Shown here: in pieces, positions 36,332 to 49,205 of the stretch | Layout: each line of letters opens with the position of its first letter | How positions within the stretch are numbered: the first letter of the stretch is position 1 | Source: Chrysoporthe austroafricana | Lineage: Eukaryota; Ascomycota; Sordariomycetes; Diaporthales; Cryphonectriaceae | Direction of reading: 5' to 3' | Assembly: GCA_001051155.2 (NCBI GenBank) | Contig: JYIP02000004.1 | Span: 311,576 to 375,575, forward strand | DNA length: 64,000 nucleotides | Made by a program: the position numbers and the translations under genes | The notes under the pieces: model-generated | Told to the model about the DNA's origin: nothing | Seen by the model: the letters and a program-made list of their open reading frames with translations, nothing else | Database searches by the model: none

Positions 36332-37364
36332 CTAATGACTCCGTCGTGGCCCTCTGTTATGGCCCGCATAGCGATTTCTGTCACGAGCATCCTCCCGCCT
36401 TTCTCGGTCATACCCATCGTCCGCGTCCACTACTTCAACGTCATTCTGACCGTTCTGATAGTTGTGGTTGATTTCATGGTAAGGTGGGGGCGGTCGAGGC
36501 GATTCGTCTCTTTGCTGGTCCTGTGAAGGAGGCTGCGGACTCTGAGATGGCTGTCGTTCTCCGTCTCTCCCTGCCCCGACCTGTACTCCGTTAAGTTCAA
36601 GAGCTTCGGTGAGAGCTTCGAGGATGCCGTATGCTCGTTGTTTTAGGTCGGTCGCGGCCCGTCCTTGACTAGGCATGTCTCCAATGACTTCTTCAAAGTC
36701 ATTGAGTCTTTCTTGTACATCTGCTGTAATACACCTGTGAGACTGCATGGACATTCCCCCTGTCGAAGTGACGGTGCCGGAGCCGGATTCACTATCATGA
36801 GCGAGATATTAGCCTAATTGATGCTCCATTGGCGACGTTTTTAAAGTGCCACATACATGTAAGAGGTCAGTGTTACGTAGCATACTTGAAACTGATCTAG
36901 ACGCTCTCTGAGGTTTTCTAGATACTCACTCTTAGAGCGGCCAGGGCCAGCTGGATCGAGGTTGCCGGTGTTGGCAAGATATTCGTCCAGACAATCCAAT
37001 TCTTTGTCGAGCTCGATGAGGCATAGCTTCATGTCCCTCCTCAAGGTCGCTGGGATAGTTCGACCTTGGAGCCCGATGTCCTCAGCGAGGCAGCAGGTAC
37101 TGGCGAGGACTTGTTGGAAATCTTGAAGTGTTTGGTGTAGCGACGGTATCCAATCTCGCTGTCTCAGGCCGCTTAGGAAACCGATCGTGTGTTGTAAACG
37201 GTATCCAGGCACTCTTATATCAGCAAGTAGCTCGATTAGATCGTTGAAATTCATGAGGGGCAGACGGTTGTACAGGCTTCGAAGTGGCCTGCCGTCTTTC
37301 GGGTGGTTGAGGTACACCGACTTGGGGGGAAGCGAGAATGATGCCTTGAAGTGGTAAAAGGGAC
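36332..37364 (-). CDS. Uncharacterised protein, 5' end unresolved
   Basis: Two exons are supported: 37364-36886 and 36742-36332, with a 143-nt intron (GTATGC donor, ATGCAG acceptor, phase 0). The first part is helical and leucine-rich (LMNFNDLIELLADIRVPGYR; RRDMKLCLIELDKELDCLDEYL) and may form a coiled coil or helical bundle. The C-terminus is disordered, with a Gln/Pro run (QPSQSPQPPSQDQQ) and a highly charged end. No ATG fits at the start: an acceptor (CTTCAGCAG) lies just before 37364, so at least one upstream exon is missing. A further 42-nt exon near 37450-37491 is possible. I recognise no family. The pattern, a helical N-terminus with a charged tail, is seen in many lineage-specific fungal proteins. 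Confidence 0.45.
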
Positions 37365-39119
37365 CTGCTGAAGTTATAATGTAATAGATGGTCAGGAACG
37401 AACAGCCGGGGGGTGTGAAAGTAGTGAGGACACCGATTCCTTACTGTGTTCTGAGGCTGGCTGCCTGAGGTATGAGGGGAAAATTGCTGAAATGTCGTAT
37501 TAGGTCAGGGCTTGTCCACAACCGTCGGTGTCAGGGAGAAGTTGAACAGATTTTTGAAATTGTAGCAGAGCATATTTAAATATTCGAGAGCCAAGCTGCC
37601 TTTGAACTTGAGTATCCTCTGAAGAGACAGCACGGATGCTGTTGTGCCTAGGCAGAGCAACACAAAAGAAATACAGAAATGCAGTGCACGGTCAGAACAA
37701 ATACAAACCTGTTTTTGAATACACGCTGTTCGTAGGTGGGCAGGGAAAGCGGTCATCTCAACGGATGTTTGCGGTGTACGAGACGCCTACTTGTCTCACT
37801 CGTACTAACATAAAGGCCTCAGTCATACCATTCACTGCATTTCTAATGTACTTCGGAGAAGCATCGAGAATCCGAACCGGCAAGCATCGATGATCTGGTG
37901 CACTTTGACTACATTGTCCTGCTGCCAAGAGAGCCTTGCACCTTCATATCTCGGCGGGACGAAGCCATCCAACTGGCAAGACACCTGCAGCTATTCAACT
38001 AACAGCTATCCGACGTGCCATTGCTAACACATGAGCGAGGTTCCATTTCAATGGTTAGGATGTCTGGCCTGTAGTAATCTCGGAGAAATAAGATATTTCC
38101 AAATTATCAGCCCCAATTTTATAGTCCAACTGAAATACTATCGCTAATCTATACGAGCCCTACTGGCGAACAACTCCTAATGAATCGGGACGTCTTGCGC
38201 CGGGTTGGCTTCATTAAAGCCGACCGAACCCTTCCATGGCATAACGTATCTATGCCGCTAATAGCTGAATCTACTCTTATAGATTTCATTGGTCCTGATA
38301 CTCCCACAATCCCATCCGATTTATACTAGGTTTGGTTCGGTCGCGATCCCGCCCTCTGGTTTCGAATTGAGAGCAGCCTTGACATTCTGACTGAACATGA
38401 GTCCAGCAGCTCTGTACATTGTCGAGTCCTTCTGGTGTCTGAGCCATGTGAAAGCCCTGTGCCTACCCATGGCTGTGATAACTCTATTTCTGGTTACCCT
38501 ATTTCCGACCGCGAGTCTGCAAATATTCATCTAACCAAGCAAGTCAAAGAGGCCTCCGAACTACTTGAGAGAGACTTAACGGAGGGAGCGTGGCGAATAG
38601 GTATAAAAAGGTTTATTCTAGAGCTAAACTCCTTTAGCGCGCGGGTACACAATACGGCGGTAGGATTTTGGCTTATTGGTCCAGCCCAGTTGAGGCCGGT
38701 TACTACGGAGGATAGATGTTATGAAGGCAAGACGGTTATTGATATGGCGGAGCAGGACTTGAAGCTAGAGTCATGCATGTTTGACCTTAGAAGCTCTATG
38801 CTTCCGTGAATAGTGCTGATAATAATCGATCACGAGAAAGTGATGCTGAAGCTAATTACTTAGTCCAAACCTACTCTCGTAATTATATAGCTGTCTGACT
38901 ATACGTAAGTCTGGTATGAGTAATATATTATGCAAGTGGTAATCAAAATGTACTCGAATTGACGATAGTTAATCTGTACAAGTACCAGTCGTATTAGAAA
39001 AGGTCATAGAATTGAAAATGACCAGCTCTCTGTGATGTGTGAATGGGTCACGTGTAAAACCCAAGGCGCATTGACGGACGACTGGCGCTATAAGCGTGAA
39101 CAAGGCCAGGTCTTTCGCC

Positions 39120-39186
39120 GGAGGTTGTTTGGCAGAGCTTGCCTGATCAGCCTACTAAACAACCTCCAAGGCTTCGGTTCGATTCC
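39120..39186 (+). other. Hairpin overlapping tRNA-like internal promoter boxes
   Basis: GGAGGTTGTTT (39120-39130) is perfectly complementary to AAACAACCTCC (39157-39167). An A-box-like TGGCAGAGCTTG begins at 39130 and a near-perfect B-box GGTTCGATTCC lies at 39176-39186, the spacing of RNA polymerase III internal promoters. I could not fold a full cloverleaf: the acceptor stem does not pair and the T stem has a mismatch. It may be a tRNA-derived short interspersed element or a decayed tRNA. Confidence 0.3.
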
Positions 39187-39204
39187 CAGGGTTGCGGAAT
39201 CTTT

Positions 39205-39242
39205 GGCTACGTTTCTGGGGGATGGCTACGCTTCTGGGGGAT
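39205..39242. repeat. Imperfect tandem repeat of about 18-19 bp
   Basis: GGCTACGTTTCTGGGGGA is followed directly by GGCTACGCTTCTGGGGGAT, differing at one base, just after the B-box-like motif. Confidence 0.85.
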
Positions 39243-41060
39243 TTTACGCACTAGGCCAATTCCCAGTGCTGATTACTAACTCACAGTACTTGTTAATTGC
39301 TAACTTAGGTACAGGATTCAAAGGAATGTGGGTGGGTGGGCTTCTTTTTTATCTTTCTTTCTTTCTCCCCCCCCCCTTTTTTAAAATTTTTTTTTTTTTT
39401 GATAATCATTCCCCTTGCTTCTCGCTCTTCATTTCCCTTTCCGAGGTGTCTACCAGGTAGCCATAGTAAAGGTTCTCGGGTTTCTATCTCATCCAGTCAG
39501 TCATCTTTTGTCGTATTCATCGACATATTTAGCATCATATTCGCCTTCTCTGTTGCTGCTACTGCCTGGTCGTTCCTTATTCGTATCACTGTCGTCTGAG
39601 TACAGAAAGTCGAGCCTTAGATCGCATGTGTCGTGAGTAAAAAAGCAAGAAGCTCCAAGCGCTCGACTAATCTGAGACGGCCGCCCTGTCTTTGCCTGCC
39701 CTTCGTTCCCCCACCCCCAAAATAAAAAATAAGCAAGTTGGGAGGGAAATGGAAAAGAAAAACAATTTATTTACTTCGTTCTTCTTTGGCACACAGCCGT
39801 TTTAAGCTCATCGTCAATATCCCAGGCTCCTTACTCCTCCCAGAATGGATCTTGCCCCGAGTACACGTCAATGCATAAACCATCTTGAGCTGCTGGTGGT
39901 TGGATCATCTGAGAGTGATTAGATCATATGCCATATTCAATAATCCCAGGCATTATTGGGCCTGAGCGGAACAGCAGTGAACTTTCTGCAAATCGTTTGT
40001 CAATGAGCAGTGTTCCTGAGCGTCTTATAATGGGACAATGGCCACTATAAATTGCAACGTTCTCTCCAGGCATTGAATTGTTCTAGCTTGCCATCGTTTC
40101 AAGTATTCACATTACCTAGGCACTCTACGGCACACAAAATACCGTACATTCCCCTTGCAGCACGAGTGTTTCTGCGCGATAGCTCCAATGGCTTCCTTTC
40201 TATTGTCAGCGAATGGGCACTATACTCATCTAGGCCGTAGTACGAGGAGAAAACACGAAGGTTTTCATTGCTTAAACCAGGAGCTAATCACCGAACTTCG
40301 TACTCCGTTTGGCTTCACCGAGCCAGGAATTTGTTTTAAGCTAGCTACTTATAATGGACCATGGAAAATTCTTTGCCTAGAAATGAGTGTCTCGGAAGGA
40401 CTCCTTTTCCAAGATCTCGCCAAGGGTCTTGCTGACGACGAAATACTTGGCGAGGTTCAATCTTATCGTCGCAAGATGGCTGATTAGTGGTCATATTGCT
40501 TTTTATTCCACGACCAAATTCACTTAGTCATGTTGCCTGTGGAGCCGCTCGAGATAAGCCAAGGAGCTGATGGTGGCCTCCTGAACTAGGGCACCGGCGC
40601 AGCTTATCGTGTATTGTATTCTTGGCTGTGCGACGTCCCCCAACCCATGAAGCGAGCCTAGTCTGCTAACAAAATATAATGCCGAGCTGCTAGATCCGCG
40701 CTACAGACTGGATTTGCCGGGCCTCGCCCAGGGGGGGATAATAATGCAACCTTGCTAAAGAATGGTCTCATACGAAATCTGCGCGCCAGGGCGGGTCCAT
40801 GATCCAATGTGGGGTCTCGACCAAGACTGATTACTGTGGGAAAATTACCTCGTGCAGTATTGATCAGAGGCAGACCTATAAGATAAAGCAGAAGGTTCGA
40901 GCTTCTTGGTTCTGGAAGCCTACCCCAAGAAGTAGTAACGCTTCTGGAATATACACCCTTACATCCCGCCTCCGGGGTATCGACGCGGCGGCTCTCGGGT
41001 AAAGCGAACATCGCTGCAAACCTGTCGCGTATCAGGACGACGACGCTGAAGCTTCTCGAG

Positions 41061-42904
41061 ATGGGGATCCTCGACTTTGTGAAAAGCGAGGAGAAGCGTG
41101 CCTCTTCGCCTGAGGATGCTGTGCATACGATTTCCGATGGCGGAGGTGGGGAGGTTGAGGAGGAAGGCGACGAGTTGCACCGTGGCATGAAGCCGAGACA
41201 ATTGAGTGAATAGCCCAAAATTTCAAGCTGCAGTGGGAAGAGCAGCTCGCTAATCTACGTCTCTAGATATGGCAAGTGTATCAGAACGTCAAGCAAAATC
41301 ATGATTCGTTGTACTAACGCCTCGGCGTGAAATAGATGGCCATCGCTGGTGCTATCGGAACGGGCCTGATCATCGGTTCAGGAAGTGCGCTGAAGAACGG
41401 AGGCCCTGGTTCAATGTTAATCGGCTATTTGCTTATGGGATTTGTTGTCTACATCGTTATGGTTGCCTTGGGTGAGATCGGAGCATGGCTGCCACACAAG
41501 AAAAGCTTTTCTGGCTATGCTACACGATTTGTTGACCCTGCGCTCGGGTATGTATGGCCCTTCAGCAGATGGCCGCCCAATGGCTACGTCCTTATCCTTT
41601 GCAATAGCGCTGACCACTGGGAACAAGATTCGCAACGGGATGGAACTACTTCTTCAAGTACGCGATCGTGTTGCCCAACAATTTGACAGTAACCGGCATT
41701 ATAATATCGTACTGGAGACCAGATTTGAATGTCTCGATCTGGATTGTGGTCTTCGGAGCAGTCATCATCGCTCTCAATGTACGCAAGCTATAATGCTACC
41801 CATCCCTTTTCCGTACATGCAGTTAACAAATGGCCTCAGCTTGTCCACGTCAGCTTCTTTGGTGAAGCCGAGTTTTGGATGTCCATGCTTAAAGCCCTCG
41901 TTATCTGCATGCTGATCCTACTTTGTTTTATCATCGCGCTAGGCGGCGGTCCGAACCACGTCAGGACAGGTTTCTACTACTGGCAGAACCCAGGAGCCTT
42001 CAAACAGTACAAAGACATTCAAGGTGACACTGGTCGGTTCCTCGGTGTTTGGGCCTCGATTGTTCAGGCCACCTTCGCCTATCTCGGTACTGAGCTCGTT
42101 GGTGTTGCATTCGGGGAGACTCCGAATCCATCCAAGAACGTGCCAAGGGCGGTAAAGCAGACGCTCATGCGAATCTGCTTCTTCTACATCGCTGGTGTCA
42201 TCAGCCTGGGCATGGCAGTGCCGTATAACAACCCAAGGCTTATTAGCGCTACCGGGGAGAAAACGAGTGGTGCAGCATCGCCGTTTGTTGTCGCCGCCGA
42301 GCTCGCCGGCATTCCGAAGCTAGACAGCGTCATCAATGCGCTGCTGCTAGTCTTCACCATCTCCGCTGCAAACTCGGACATTTACCTGGCCTCGCGAACG
42401 ATCTGGGCGCTCGCTAAGGAGGGACAGGCTCCTGCAATTTTCCATCGCACCAATAAGCGCGGTGTGCCTATTGCTGCTGTAGCCATTTCGTCGCTGTTCA
42501 TTGCACTCGGCTTCATGAACGTCACCGAGAGCGCAAGTACTGTTTTCGGCTATTTCGTCTCGCTGGTCACTGTGTTCGGGGCACTGAACTGGATATCAAT
42601 CCTGATCAGCTACCACTGCATGCTACAGGGCATGAAAGCGCAGGGGATCCCGAGAAGTGTGATGCCGTACCGAAATCCTCTGCTACCATGGGGCGCATAT
42701 ATTGCATTCGCTATCACTGTGCTAGTGATCATTTTCAATGGGTTTGCAGCCTTCATGCCTTTCAAGATCGGTACGTTCTTGACGAGCTACATTGGCATAC
42801 CGGTCTATGTCATCAATGTTCTTTGGTGGAAGGTTTTCAAAAAGACAAGGAGAGTACAACCGGGAGAGATGGACCTACAGACGGGCAGGAGGGATCGTGA
42901 GTGA
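41061..42904 (+). CDS. Amino-acid permease (fungal APC family) with a micro-exon
   Basis: Proposed exons 41061-41205, 41267-41271, 41336-41547, 41628-41778, 41840-42904; 525 residues with twelve expected membrane helices. The soluble N-terminus (MGILDFVKSEEKR) leads to the family motif LHRGMKPRQL-N-MMAIAGAIGTG. DPALGFATGWNYFFKYAIVL, GTELVGVAFGETPNPSKNVPRA and SAANSDIYLASRTIWALAKEG are diagnostic of proton-coupled amino-acid permeases of the plasma membrane. The 5-nt exon (codes the end of Asn plus Met) is needed to restore frame between exon 1 and MAIAG. It is followed by an intron that fits a GC-AG type (GCAAGT donor, TACTAAC branch point). A GT donor six bases later gives an 11-nt exon and inserts Ala-Ser into a conserved motif, which I judge less likely. 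Substrate unknown. Confidence 0.9.
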
Positions 42905-43709
42905 TCTCAATTTTTGGAGGGTGTGATTGGTGGACTTAAGGTTGTCTCTAAAAAGAGCAGTGTCCCCAGATAGATCTAGACTTTAAGCTGCACTGTCCGT
43001 GAAATGTTGATATGCCGACCTTGGCATCTCCCATTGGTTTGAAGTAGACACCGCAACTTAAATGTAAGGCATCATATATCATTGCAAAGGATTAAGAACT
43101 CGCAACGCCACCGACACGTAATGTATTTCCAGGGTATCACCGTGTCGCAGCTTGAGCCAAGGATTCCTAAGCCGCCTATCCAGGCTTTTCCCGTCCAGAA
43201 TGTTGATGCTACTCGATACACTCAGAGCAGAACATGGTAATTACTACCATTTTGACCAGTCCAGCCACAGCATGGTTCATAGCCATCATTCTCACCCTAA
43301 AATTCTAGTCAAGTCGGCAAAGTACGTGAGTTTTCCAGTTGTTGTCAGAAGAGCTATTTGGAGGTGGTACAAAGAGCCTTCTAAGTGCTTTGCATCTGAA
43401 TGCCCTTTTATCATAATCATCTTTCGTTGCTTACGGGAAGGGCAATGGCTTGCAAATGGATAAATATATCTTTCATTCTGTATAATACCTAGGTAGTGTA
43501 ATTCTATTCTCGTTCTATACCACGATTTCCCATTAACCTCCTAGTATTTCTGTGTACCTGCCTGTAGTAGATCATCAGTTCCTTACGTATAAATCAATCT
43601 GCGCGGACACTCTGGTTTTCTAAAACGTCTGAAACTTGATCAATAATGTAATATGTGTACCAAGTAGCCCAAATACCAGGACTAGAGCTGCCATGTCAAG
43701 AGTCTCGAC
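42905..43709. other. Intergenic region between convergent permease and GT2 genes
   Basis: About 800 bases containing both 3' ends. No gene is seen; AT-rich toward the GT2 end. Confidence 0.6.
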
Positions 43710-46700
43710 TCAGTAGTTGAAAACCATCAGAGACGGGTTGAGTACCAAAGGCGCTAGTGCATGGGAACCTAGAACGACTGACATCGGGACGATCGCAGTG
43801 AAGTCGGTGATGGTCCAGCCACGGGGCGCCCAGTGGGACAAGTAAATCATGCCGCCGGTGAAAACAATAACGAATATGTATCTGTCGTGCTGGTCAGACC
43901 TCAAGATAAGCTTGTGCAGAGTGATTCGTCATAAACTTACAGGTATTTAAAGGTCTTCAGGATTTTAGGAACTTCTTGAAAAAAATTCGAGTTCTCCTTC
44001 TCTTTGGATGTGGCACCCCATTGCATGTCGATGTGGAACAGATGAGCCAGAAGAGCGAGGCTGACATGGAAGGAAAGGCCGCTGAAGAAAATTGCCATCA
44101 TTGGCGTCCACTTGAAGTTTTCGATCAGAGAACTGAGAAGCTTACGCTCACCAGTGCGATATCTGATGATTGCAAGTGCGACGCCACCGACTAGGTTGAA
44201 GACGACAAGAAGTGAGACGAAGACTTTCCAGGAAGGTAGGTAAAAGTGATCCAAGGCATCATCGAACCATCCGACAAGGAAGTAGTTGAGAACGGTCATA
44301 GGCATGCCAACACCAATAGCGAAGTCTAAAAGCGACGTCAGATTACCAACCTCGAGTTTTCAAGAATAGATTGCATATTGACTGACATGAGCAGATATAT
44401 GCAAAGACACTGATCTTAGATGAGAGCTGCATGTCTGAGCCCAGGAATTTCCTAATAAGCGGAGTGAATGGTCCCTTTGTGGGCCACCTGTGAAAAGGAT
44501 GGAACACCATTTCGCTGCAGCCATATGCGTACCTAATTTGATTGAAAGTTAGTGGTCGCAATGAAGATAACGCGGTAGCACCAGACAACCCATAACTCAC
44601 TTTTGCCAGCGAGCAATCTCGTCGTAAATTGTCAAGGAGACACCCTCCTTGAAACCTTGCCCGTGGTAGCTGGCAACACGAACAGTGCTTCCCTTGATCT
44701 GCATCCGCAGCGCGATGTCGAAATCCTCAGAAACGTGGCTTTCAGACCAGTAAGCAATGTAGCCGTCTTTTGAATCTGTCCCGATGTCTTGAACAGCAGC
44801 CCACCGAATGAAAGCATTGTGGCCGACAAATGGAGCAACCTCGCCGGAGCCAATAGAGAATCTAATCGCAGTGTAGACCATGTTTGTGAAGAACGTGATC
44901 CCGTTCTCGAAGTAATCCCATGCAACTTGCATCACTCCCGTAGAATGCTGCACAATAGCGACTTCAGGTGACAAGAACATTTCTGCAGCGCCATAGAGAA
45001 GACAGTCGACGGGCTGGAGAGTGGTTATTAGTTGTATATGCTTGCAGTTTGGGCGGAAGACTTACTACTCGTGTATCAGAGTCCACGATCAGGATGAACT
45101 CTCCGATTCGGATGTTTCCTTCGGCCAACGCTCTGGGATTCTCTGTCAGGGCACGTTTCAGGCACTGATCGTAGATCTCATCAAGCTCGTTCTCCTCCAG
45201 CATTACTGGGTCCAAATCACTACGGCCCATCTGCTCCGAACCTCGGGCATCGACAACCTCCTGCATGTAGGCCTCAACCTGTTGGGTAAGGTTGAGAGCA
45301 AAGTTCATGTTTGAAGCCTTCTTGAACTTGCCCCTGCGTTCAAACCCGTTATCGCCATGCTTTGGTCTTGCTACCCAGCCAATGTCGTTATCATGGTAGA
45401 AGTCTCTGCGGATCTTGGCTTCTTCTTCCGAGATGGCCCGCATACCGTCGTCATTGATGAAAATGGAAGCTGAACCGCCTCGCGACTCGTAATATGAAAT
45501 GGCAGTCTGGAGACTTCGAACAGTGGGAATTATGACGCTTTCCATTCCCTCCTTGTAAACGGGCATCTGAATTGTAATGTGTGGTGGTTCGAATCCAAGG
45601 GAGTAAGCCTGGCGAAGGTTGGGCTTTGTGCAGGAGTATGTCCGGGAATTTGTCTTGAGGCCACCAATAGGTCCCGCGATTTGCCATAAATCGCCGAAGA
45701 TAACCTGAAAGAAGAACATCCCGGCACACATGAGCAAGGGGCATACCACGATGAGGGCCAGCCTCATGTAACTGCCGTCCAAGAAGCACTCAGAGACAAG
45801 CTGACCAACAGAGAAACCATAGACCAATATGATAGCTAGACAGATACCCATTCCGACGAAGAAGGCGCTGTGAAGCATCACTGGTCGGTTTACAGATTCT
45901 GCGGGCTCAACAGCTTCTCCATCCAGTCCTTCTTCGCTATCGCTAACCCCGCCTGGCGCTGATACCATAGCACCACTCTTCTCGAGGATCATAGAGAAGT
46001 TAGACACAGATGGAGTTGTTGAGTGAAGAGGACTTGCACCCGTAAAGGGGGACGCAGCTGGGGAGTACCCTAGAGTCGAGTTTCGGCCCCAGACATATCC
46101 CAGCAGTTTGTCCTCCATGCGCTGAGCGTGCGTTAGGATCTGGGTGAGCTCGTCTTGCCAGACGAGTAACAATCCTTCTTTCCTCAGGATTGCGGCGTAT
46201 TGAAACTTCTTCACACTTGATGACGAGACAGCGGCGAGGGACTCAATCACCTGAAGTTGCGAGCCGCCTTTCATAAGTAGCTCGGTCTGTCCTTCATGCA
46301 TGCCCGCGATGATGGGGTACAGCATATTCAGACGCAGGGTGACCAGGACACCCACATTAAGGCGCTGTGCCGCGCCAAGGAGCTGATTATCGATGTGTTC
46401 AGGACAGCAGATGTAAGTTCCTCTAGACTGACGAAGCAAGACACCTAGCCCACGAGATCCATCGACTAGGGCTTGCTGGGGTATCCAGCCGTGTGCCGAA
46501 ATCCTATTGGCCAGGTAGCTGACCATCTATAGCACGAGTGATATTAGTCTTTGCTTCCACGGCGTTATTCAAGTTGGCCATTCGACGCACCGTCCGGTAG
46601 CGAACTTCATCATCGTATCCATTCCCGTTTGAAGAATCTGTGGTGTGAACAGATGCATGACGAGATGCAGGATGCGACGCCGATTTGGTGTATGAACTGC

Positions 46701-46881
46701 GTCTAGAGTAACTTTCCCGCGCATAAGTCCTCGGAGGCGGGATAGGCTGAATCGCGTCGATATTCGAACCCTGAGAGTTAGTGATCCCAGAACCACGTAT
46801 GGCTGTTGTTCGGTCATTTGGATCAGAGGGCGTAAGGTAAGGGCCAGCGACGAACCCGTCCGGTGACGGATCTGTCGCCAT
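43710..46881 (-). CDS. Membrane glycosyltransferase family 2 (processive polysaccharide synthase-like)
   Basis: Six exons on the minus strand: 46881-46591, 46526-45066, 45013-44601, 44532-44387, 44325-43941, 43881-43710; 955 residues, all junctions GT-AG with matching phases. A disordered N-terminus (MATDPSPDG; Ser/Arg-rich) precedes a cytosolic region, two helices (about 316-335 and 352-374), the GT2 catalytic domain and several C-terminal helices. Catalytic landmarks: QMPVYKEG (417), DDG (456-458), VDSDTRV (about 578, the DxD metal site), SEDFD (acceptor-side Asp) and ARWQKYAYG standing for the QxxRW product-binding motif. This is the layout of chitin, hyaluronan and cellulose synthase relatives, which polymerise a sugar nucleotide and export the chain. 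The polymer cannot be read from the sequence. The GH16 gene upstream on the same strand is a plausible partner. Confidence 0.92.
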
Positions 46882-49205
46882 ACTCGCCACTCAGGAGCCG
46901 CTGAATGCACTCAAGTGAAGGGTCGTCACCAAGGACGAGGATGTGCACTTGTGAGCGTTATATAGATCCCTGGGCTTGGATGCAGAAGAATAGCGTTATA
47001 TACTTCAGGTGAGGCAGTTCCGATGAGTTCAGTAGCGAAATCGTCTTCGAACAAGTGAAAACAGTGACTGGAAGGCAGGACAAGATCTGACAAGTTTCTT
47101 ATCAACAAAGAAACCGGGAAGGTCGAACAATGAAGTTACGGCAGAGGGAGCATTGCAATTAAGCGAGGTGGGAAGGGTTTCAAAATGTGAGAGCCTGGAG
47201 TGATATAGGCCGAATATATTAGAAGAACGAAGCTGAGAGTTCTGGACAGCGGGATCATGCCAGCTATAGAAACGCTAGAGAGGCTCTCAGCACTTCGGTA
47301 AGGTCTAGAAATACGGCCATAATGAGGCGTTCATCAAGACGAGAGCTTCAGCTATCACTCAACTATTGAGATGGACATGGGCTGCCTTGACCCGTCCAGC
47401 TGACAGAGGGAGCCGTGAGGTACCGTAGCTGGCCAGATGCCTGCATGTTGCCGTAATCTGATTAAGGATGTTTCGTAGCTGCTGGTCTCGATCATGGTCA
47501 CCTTCACGATGCCACCGGGCTGGACGCCTGCGCAGGGTTTCACCGAGAGGTGTGATGCGCCAAGAGGCAATACGAGAGATTGCTAAAGCCCGCGCGGGAG
47601 GAGCTGGAGTTCTGCGTAAGACGCAAGCCCGGCATCTAATGCAGTATCTATTGCGACCGCACAGGAAGGAATGCGCATGGGTGTGTTCTCGAGATAGGAT
47701 CTGCTTCGGGTGTACAAAGCTAGGCTCGGCGCTGGAGTTGGCTTTCAATGTCGTGATTTGGCCAGTCTAGACTAGTCTGCCAGCTCACCTATTCGGTCAG
47801 GCCCAGAGGCCGAGACGCATCTCCGTATACATGTGTTGAGGGTTCAGGGTCCTCCTTTTTGTGCCTTCTCTATCTCTCCCAACCTACCCGCACTCGGTAT
47901 CGGGCTTTGTACTATAATCTCGACATACATGTCTCAGGTAGCTTATACGAAGGTGCAGGACACGCTCTAGGCTTGTTTGCGGACCAGGACGCGATCTTGA
48001 TGTCTCGCTACTCCCGGGCCGCATCCCGCATTCGAATTATATCGGAATTACAGATAGAGTGGCTGTCATTGGCCACTTTACTTCCAGAATCATTTTATCA
48101 GAGAATTTTACCCCTGCCATGTATCGGTACGAGTTCTATCACGCCCGCAGGAAACCCCGGAAGATTTTCACCGAAGGTGGGCCGGGGTCACAACAACGGA
48201 GCCGCCATCCTGAGAACAGCGAAGATTTTCACTTGTTCGTATTAATCATCCATCGTGCTTCGAACTCCTAGAGACTGAAAAAATGCTCAAGGCCTTATTC
48301 ACTATGGTAGAACTATTGTCTTGGGGCTGCTGACGAATCGATCTCTCTCGTAGAGAGAAGGTGGGAGGTGGAAGACATGCCTCTGCTCATGCTGGGCTGA
48401 TGGGAGAATTACTATGATAAATAATTAATGGCTGAACGAGAACGCCATCATGAAGTTGGCAAGTTTAGGCACCCAGGCCGATGCGGTGAGCATGCATTGC
48501 ATGCTTGGAAGACTATACCTTACTTTGTTTTCTACTTTCTTTAGCAATCAACGCTTATGTAGGTGTGCCCTTCGTGGGTTACAGTGGCTGAGTGGGCTCG
48601 CATCGCTAGCTCACCGAATCCTTCCAGCCCTCCCCACGCTGGTCCGATAGCTTGTCTCGGCTGAGTTATCAAATGCCGCCGCGATAATGTACTTGAGCAG
48701 GAAAAGCAACACGTTGGCGTTAAGCCATGCACGGCCATCCAACGCCACCCACCAAATAGGCGTTGCATCGGATACACGAAGCTCCGACGACAAAGAAACC
48801 TGCTTGTTGAAGCAACTTGAACTCGAACTCTGACACAGCCTGACTTCCGTAGCAAGAGGCGGTAGAATGGTCAGAGGGGTTGCACGGGAGGGAGCCGACC
48901 TGACGAACCTGTATCGTGAGGTCGATCCTCGTGTCTAGGACGTTTCTATCTTTGGCAATACAGTGACCAGTATATGCAAGACCCCGCAGTCAAAGGCGTT
49001 CTGGAAGGCGTCCGTATGAGCCTAGAATGCATATTTGAACGCATATGTTAGGTTGCCGTTGCGAGAGCACATATGGATGGTTTGCAACGGAGCCACGAGA
49101 GGCAGGGATGAATAAGGTTCATGCAGTACATGAGCTGTCCCCAGCCAATATATTATAAGACGAATGGTGATACAAGGTCGACGAACGACGCGCCACATTA
49201 CCACC
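46882..49205. other. Intergenic region between GT2 and GH16 genes
   Basis: 2.3 kb with no recognisable gene. It includes the GT2 promoter and the GH16 3' end. Open frames of about 130 codons (for example around 47860-48245) show no family resemblance and no splice support. Confidence 0.5.

Larger units (their letters stand above)
37365..41060. other. AT-rich, gene-poor region with tRNA-like and hairpin signals
   Basis: About 3.7 kb. Short open frames at 38435-38809 (124 codons) and 40155-40487 (110 codons) are the longest, with no recognised domain, so neither is called. The region has AT-rich blocks, a T/C homopolymer block near 39350-39400, a hairpin with an internal-promoter-like motif at 39120-39186 and a direct repeat at 39205-39242. 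No intact mobile element is visible. The last few hundred bases should hold the permease promoter. Confidence 0.4.

Noticed and set aside
37862..37885. B-box-like sequence on the minus strand (GGTTCGGATTC)
   Set aside because: The flanking T stem does not pair and no A-box lies at proper distance.
38435..38809. 124-codon frame in AT-rich DNA
   Set aside because: No family resemblance, no splice support, and the surrounding region is AT-rich and stop-rich.
40155..40487. 110-codon frame upstream of the permease
   Set aside because: It reads as a soluble peptide of unknown type, but nothing supports expression; length is compatible with chance.
45584..45596. B-box-like GGTTCGAATCC in the GT2 gene
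   Set aside because: It lies inside well-supported coding sequence and has no A-box or cloverleaf partner.
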